NCBI GenBank assembly: GCA_051745935.1
Contig: JBNJEM010000372.1
Coordinates: 1-7,768 of the forward strand
Length of the DNA: 7,768 bases
From: JBNJEM01 sp051745935
GTDB lineage: Bacteria; Planctomycetota; Planctomycetia; Pirellulales; Pirellulaceae
Direction of reading: 5' to 3'
Shown here in pieces: positions 5,607 through 7,768 of the stretch. The position numbers and the translations under genes are program-made. The notes beneath the pieces were generated by a model. It did no database searches and was not told the DNA's origin. It saw only the letters and a program-made list of their open reading frames with translations. Each line of letters starts with the position of its first letter. Position 1 is the stretch's first letter.

Positions 5607-5864
5607 TCAGGCGGAGCGTTTGGCCAGGAACTTCCGGGCCTTGGACTGGATAATCGAGATGATGTCGACCGCCTCGACGAACTCCTTGTACTCCGCGTCC
5701 TCCTCGGGGGTCAGCGTGCCGTCGTTGGCCTTCTCGCGAAGCGTCTCGATGCGAGCCTGCGTCTGGGCGTCCGTACTCAGGTTCACGATCGTACGGGCCG
5801 TCTCGGGCGTGAGGGCCTCGGTAACCGGTTCGAGAAAACGATCGAGATAGCTGGTTGTGGACAT
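5607..5864 (-). CDS. Small acidic partner of the HNH nuclease (85 aa)
   Basis: This is the first gene of the minus-strand pair. The middle reads IETLREKANDGTLTPEEDAEYKEFVEAVDIISIIQSKARKFL, an all-helical block with the L-R-x-K-A-x-x-G-x-L-T-x-E-E-x-x-E-Y-x-x-F-V-E-A-x-D pattern. I know this pattern from hypothetical proteins placed before HNH genes. It has no signal peptide, membrane segment or cysteine. The acidic helix and the tight coupling suggest it binds the nuclease, perhaps as an antidote, but that is inferred. The ATG at 5864 lacks a clear ribosome-binding site. A TATACA on the minus strand (5905-5910) could be the -10 of its promoter in the shared divergent region. Confidence 0.75.
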   Translation of the reverse strand: MSTTSYLDRFLEPVTEALTPETARTIVNLSTDAQTQARIETLREKANDGTLTPEEDAEYKEFVEAVDIISIIQSKARKFLAKRSA

Positions 5865-6002
5865 GATTGAATTCTACCACGTAAGCCGGACGAAGGCAAC
5901 GATTTGTATATTTCAGGCGGTTGGGTTTTTCCGGGTGGAAAGCTGCCTGCGGCGGATCGATCGGGCGCGTCAATTGGGGTGAACCGGACAGTCCCGGGTT
6001 GG

Positions 6003-6008
6003 TATAAT
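6003..6008 (+). promoter_or_regulatory. Consensus -10 box in the divergent intergenic region
   Basis: A perfect TATAAT stands 16 bases before the GTG start of the HicA-like gene. The -35 at 17 bp spacing (tgaacc, 5980-5985) is poor. Transcription from it would begin near 6014-6015, inside or just after the purine run ggggagag (6010-6017), so the mRNA would have almost no leader. It may instead be a chance match. Confidence 0.4.
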
Positions 6009-6024
6009 TGGGGAGAGACTCGCG

Positions 6025-6267
6025 GTGGCCGAGCATCCCAATAAGCATATTCGCCAAGCAATCGCCTATGCGGTGGATCGCGGGTGGCGGGTTGTGAAGG
6101 CGAGCGGACGGGCTCATATCTGGGGAGAGTTGCTTTGTCCGTTGGGCACTCGAGATGGATGCATCATCCGCGTGTTCTCAACGCCAAGGAATCCCGAACG
6201 CCATGCACGACGGATCCGAAGAGAGGTTGACGACTGTTCTCATTCAGAGTCAGGTGGTAAACCATGA
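6025..6267 (+). CDS. HicA-like small protein, putative mRNA interferase (80 aa)
   Basis: This short basic protein has a HicA/YcfA-like layout. An N-terminal helix (KHIRQAIAYAVDRGW) leads to a strand, RVVKASGRAHIWGELLCP, with His31 at the place of the catalytic His of the HicA G-S-H motif. Then come a strand, DGCIIRVFSTPR, and a closing helix, RHARRIRREVDDC. HicA enzymes are double-stranded-RNA-binding-fold ribonucleases. Here the G-S-H motif is G-R-A-H and the central loop is longer and Cys-containing, so this is a divergent relative and activity is not certain. It starts with GTG 6025, with ggggagag upstream; no other in-frame start is available. It overlaps the partner gene by ATGA, toxin first, as in hicAB. 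Confidence 0.7.
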   Translation: MAEHPNKHIRQAIAYAVDRGWRVVKASGRAHIWGELLCPLGTRDGCIIRVFSTPRNPERHARRIRREVDDCSHSESGGKP

Positions 6268-6500
6268 ATGTCTACGAATTCGTCCTCCGGCTGACGACGC
6301 CGGAGCTTAGCGGTGAGCAATGTGATCTCCTGTACGAGTCCGGCTGTGATGACGGCACCATCGTTACCCGTAATGGGACCACCTACATCGCCTTTGACCG
6401 AGAAGCGGAATCGCTCGAATCGGCGATCCGGTCGGCCGTGGCGGACGTCCGATCAGCCGGACTCGACATCGCGCGCGTGGAAATGGAGGCGACGGTGTGA
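6264..6500 (+). CDS. Partner of the HicA-like protein, putative antitoxin (78 aa)
   Basis: The protein MNVYEFVLRLTTPELSGEQC continues with a GCDDGT motif. A strand, TTYIAFDREAESLESAIRSA, and a helix, VADVRSAGLDIARVEMEA, follow. I recognise this beta-alpha pattern (GCDDGT, F-x-R-E-A-x-S-L-E-x-A-I-x-S-A) from small proteins regularly encoded next to HicA-like genes, but no function is proven. It has no DNA-binding helix-turn-helix or ribbon-helix-helix that I can see, unlike HicB. A good ribosome-binding site, aggtgg (6251-6256), lies 7 bases before ATG 6264. The coupling supports a two-component unit. The 140 bp after the stop hold only a weak 75-codon frame (6497-6724) with no supporting features. 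Confidence 0.65.
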   Translation: MNVYEFVLRLTTPELSGEQCDLLYESGCDDGTIVTRNGTTYIAFDREAESLESAIRSAVADVRSAGLDIARVEMEATV

Positions 6501-6639
6501 TCCGCGCTGAGCTTGAGGTTCATATCTCCCTCACAGTGAATGCCCGGGCCGTTGCGTCTACCCCCCGCAAATACGACGGGTCGAAAAAGGGGAGTAGTAC
6601 AATTAATGTGGCAAGGTGGGAAGCATGGGGCAACACGCA

Positions 6640-6963
6640 TCATGGCCGGATACGAATACCACCGCGACGAAGAGCCCCTACAATCCAGTTTGCTGCTTTC
6701 CTGATCAGCCAGTTCTCCGGCTGAGTTGGATCATTGACGGGCTTCGCCAGTGGAATAGTTACAAAGTCGAAAATCCTGACCTCTCGGTTGCCTACGCTTC
6801 TTTCGCGAAAACTCAGCTCGCCTTCGCCGTGATTGCTGACCGGACGCACCCAACCGTCCAGACTGTATTCGTCTCCTTCATCCAAGACTTCCCGGCCCGC
6901 GACACATCGACTGGGCACGTGTTTGAAGGAATTCGCCAGAACTAGCAGAGTTTTGGATGGCAT
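6640..6963 (-). pseudogene. Dual-OB-domain protein, truncated C-terminally (107 aa)
   Basis: ATG 6963 with ggagg about 7 bases upstream on the minus strand begins MPSKTLLVLANSFKHVPSRC, then VAGREVLDEG and DGWVRPVSNHGEGELSFRER. REVRIFDFVTIPLAKP and TQPENWLI follow. This is the first half of the dual-OB domain found in about 200-residue proteins (K-T-x-L-x-L-A-N-S...R-C-V-A-G-R-E...W-x-R-P-V-S...EN-W-L). After ENWLI (about residue 90) the sequence turns basic and unrelated (RRGGIRIRP) and stops, so the second half is lost. The role of the family is not established; OB folds suggest nucleic-acid or ligand binding. The fragment may still be translated, since its start signals are good. It is downstream of the ImmA-type gene on the same strand. 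Confidence 0.65.
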
Positions 6964-7060
6964 AGCAACGCCTCCCCACACCCCCCTGTCCCTGCAAAAC
7001 AGTTCGGCTCCGTCTGCATTCTGCTACGACAAGGGCCAAGTCAACCCCTGTCTAGATGTT

Positions 7061-7070
7061 TGTCGCGACA
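7061..7070. promoter_or_regulatory. Palindrome TGTCGCGACA between two minus-strand genes
   Basis: This ten-base perfect palindrome, flanked by gtt and g-aac that nearly extend it, lies 4 bp past the stop of the ImmA-type gene and about 100 bp before the dual-OB start. It could be an operator for the downstream gene, for example for the XRE domain expected at the other end of the ImmA protein. A single copy is weak evidence. Confidence 0.25.
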
Positions 7071-7073
7071 GAA

Positions 7074-7768
7074 CTAACTTGTCGTCCGTCGCCACGCAAA
7101 CTTCGCCTTCAAATCCACTAATTGGCTGTAGTGCAGGTGTTTGTCGAACTGCAATCGCCCAACGACAATACCTGGGGATACACCAATGTCTTCGGCAAAC
7201 TGACGGACTACGGCGGGCCGAGTGAACGAAGACGACAGTAGTTTCGCGTACTGGGCCGGTGGGATTAGCGTATTTGCAGCGAAAGCATCTGCCTCGTCTT
7301 CTTCACCTGTCGCCCCGGATGAAAAACCGTTTTCGTCAAGAAACGAGGATTTTCGTGCGGTCAGGTGCAGGAGTACGTGTCCGAGTTCGTGGAAGAAACT
7401 GAACCAGAAGATGTCAGCCCATTTGAACCGCAGGCTCAATTGAATCACTGCCCTGTCGTTGAGCCAATACGCTGCACCATTGACATAGCTCTTGGGCAAG
7501 TGTGGAACGAACGTGACCGCAACACCATGTCTGGCGCATAGTTCAACGAGTGCAGGCTCGAAATCATCCGGGTCTTGCCGGGTGAAGGCTCTAAGAGCTT
7601 CAATCTTGGAACGTAGGCCACTGGGGTCGAATGCACCAACCTTGATCGATCGCGCCTGACGGATTCCTTCACGCAGCCACGCGGCAAGTGCGTACTCACA
7701 AGCCTTCTTGCCTTGGCCCTTTCGCCAAGCTGGCATCAGACTCTTGACTTCCTTTAACTGTCCGAACG
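7074..7768 (-). CDS. ImmA/IrrE metallopeptidase domain of an XRE/HigA-type antitoxin (partial, right edge)
   Basis: The coding frame stays open to the right edge: codons upstream of ATG 7736 (QLKEVKSL) continue in frame, so the N-terminus is outside the window. Counting from that ATG, the opening MPAWRKGQGKKACEYALAAW, the HELGH zinc motif at residues 116-120 (codons at 7377-7391) and EEDEADAFAANTLIPP (E148 as likely third ligand) mark the ImmA/IrrE (DUF955) zinc peptidase. The C-terminus (VVRQFAEDIGVSPGIVVGRL) is the usual family tail. In this architecture an XRE helix-turn-helix precedes the peptidase and the gene follows a HigB-type toxin, both of which would lie beyond the window. The role is inferred as antitoxin or regulator, with the peptidase cleaving a repressor or substrate. 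The zinc site is intact. Confidence 0.85.
   Translation of the reverse strand, partial: FGQLKEVKSLMPAWRKGQGKKACEYALAAWLREGIRQARSIKVGAFDPSGLRSKIEALRAFTRQDPDDFEPALVELCARHGVAVTFVPHLPKSYVNGAAYWLNDRAVIQLSLRFKWADIFWFSFFHELGHVLLHLTARKSSFLDENGFSSGATGEEDEADAFAANTLIPPAQYAKLLSSSFTRPAVVRQFAEDIGVSPGIVVGRLQFDKHLHYSQLVDLKAKFAWRRTTS

Noticed and set aside
5263..6117. A 284-codon minus-strand ORF, the longest in the window
   Set aside because: It overlaps the well-supported HNH gene, its partner and the divergent promoter region in another frame and has no recognisable motif.
6497..6724. A 75-codon plus-strand ORF after the HicA-like pair
   Set aside because: It uses a GTG overlapping the preceding stop, has no recognisable motif and runs antisense into the dual-OB fragment.

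Overview
The window looks like an accessory region of a GC-rich environmental bacterium. No core gene is present to fix the lineage. The HNH/85-residue pair, the HicA-like pair, the dual-OB protein and the Y1- and IS91-type transposon remains recall planctomycetes and other gene-dense environmental phyla, but this is an impression, not a demonstration. No rRNA, tRNA or CRISPR array was found.

Layout from left to right. At 1-785 on the minus strand is a DDE-type transposase remnant that runs off the left edge and lacks its N-terminus. A gene-poor stretch to 1164 holds a perfect GC-rich hairpin. Two very small ORFs follow: a 58-residue protein with two hydrophobic segments (1165-1341) and a 29-residue two-knuckle zinc-ribbon candidate (1448-1537). 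Next comes a VapBC-like toxin-antitoxin pair (1598-2208) with an ATGA overlap. Directly after it lies a well-formed integron attC recombination site (2225-2322), so the vapBC pair is best read as an integron gene cassette. The next slot starts with the head of a TIR-domain gene (2372-2512) that is cut off after about 22 recognisable residues. A DUF433/DUF5615 toxin-antitoxin pair (2555-3192) follows.

The middle (3591-5101) is a graveyard of rolling-circle and single-strand transposons. It contains the C-terminal end of a REP-associated Y1 transposase on the minus strand, then an IS91-family transposase split by a 32-bp direct repeat enclosing about 270 bp. A second Y1 transposase on the plus strand follows, with its catalytic middle deleted. 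Both Y1 remnants still carry short REP-like ends.

The right part holds two divergent two-gene modules. One is a small 85-residue protein plus an HNH endonuclease (minus strand, 5204-5864). The other is a HicA-like protein plus a 78-residue partner (plus strand, 6025-6500). They are followed on the minus strand by a truncated dual-OB-domain protein (6640-6963) and the metallopeptidase part of an XRE/ImmA-type antitoxin that enters from the right edge (7074-7768).

Altogether there are up to five compact toxin-antitoxin or nuclease modules, each with overlapping or nearly touching genes, in under 8 kb. They are interleaved with broken mobile elements and at least one integron recombination site. 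The modules are probably independent stabilisation or defence units gathered by recombination. A joint function is conceivable only for the divergent HNH and HicA-like modules, and that is speculation.
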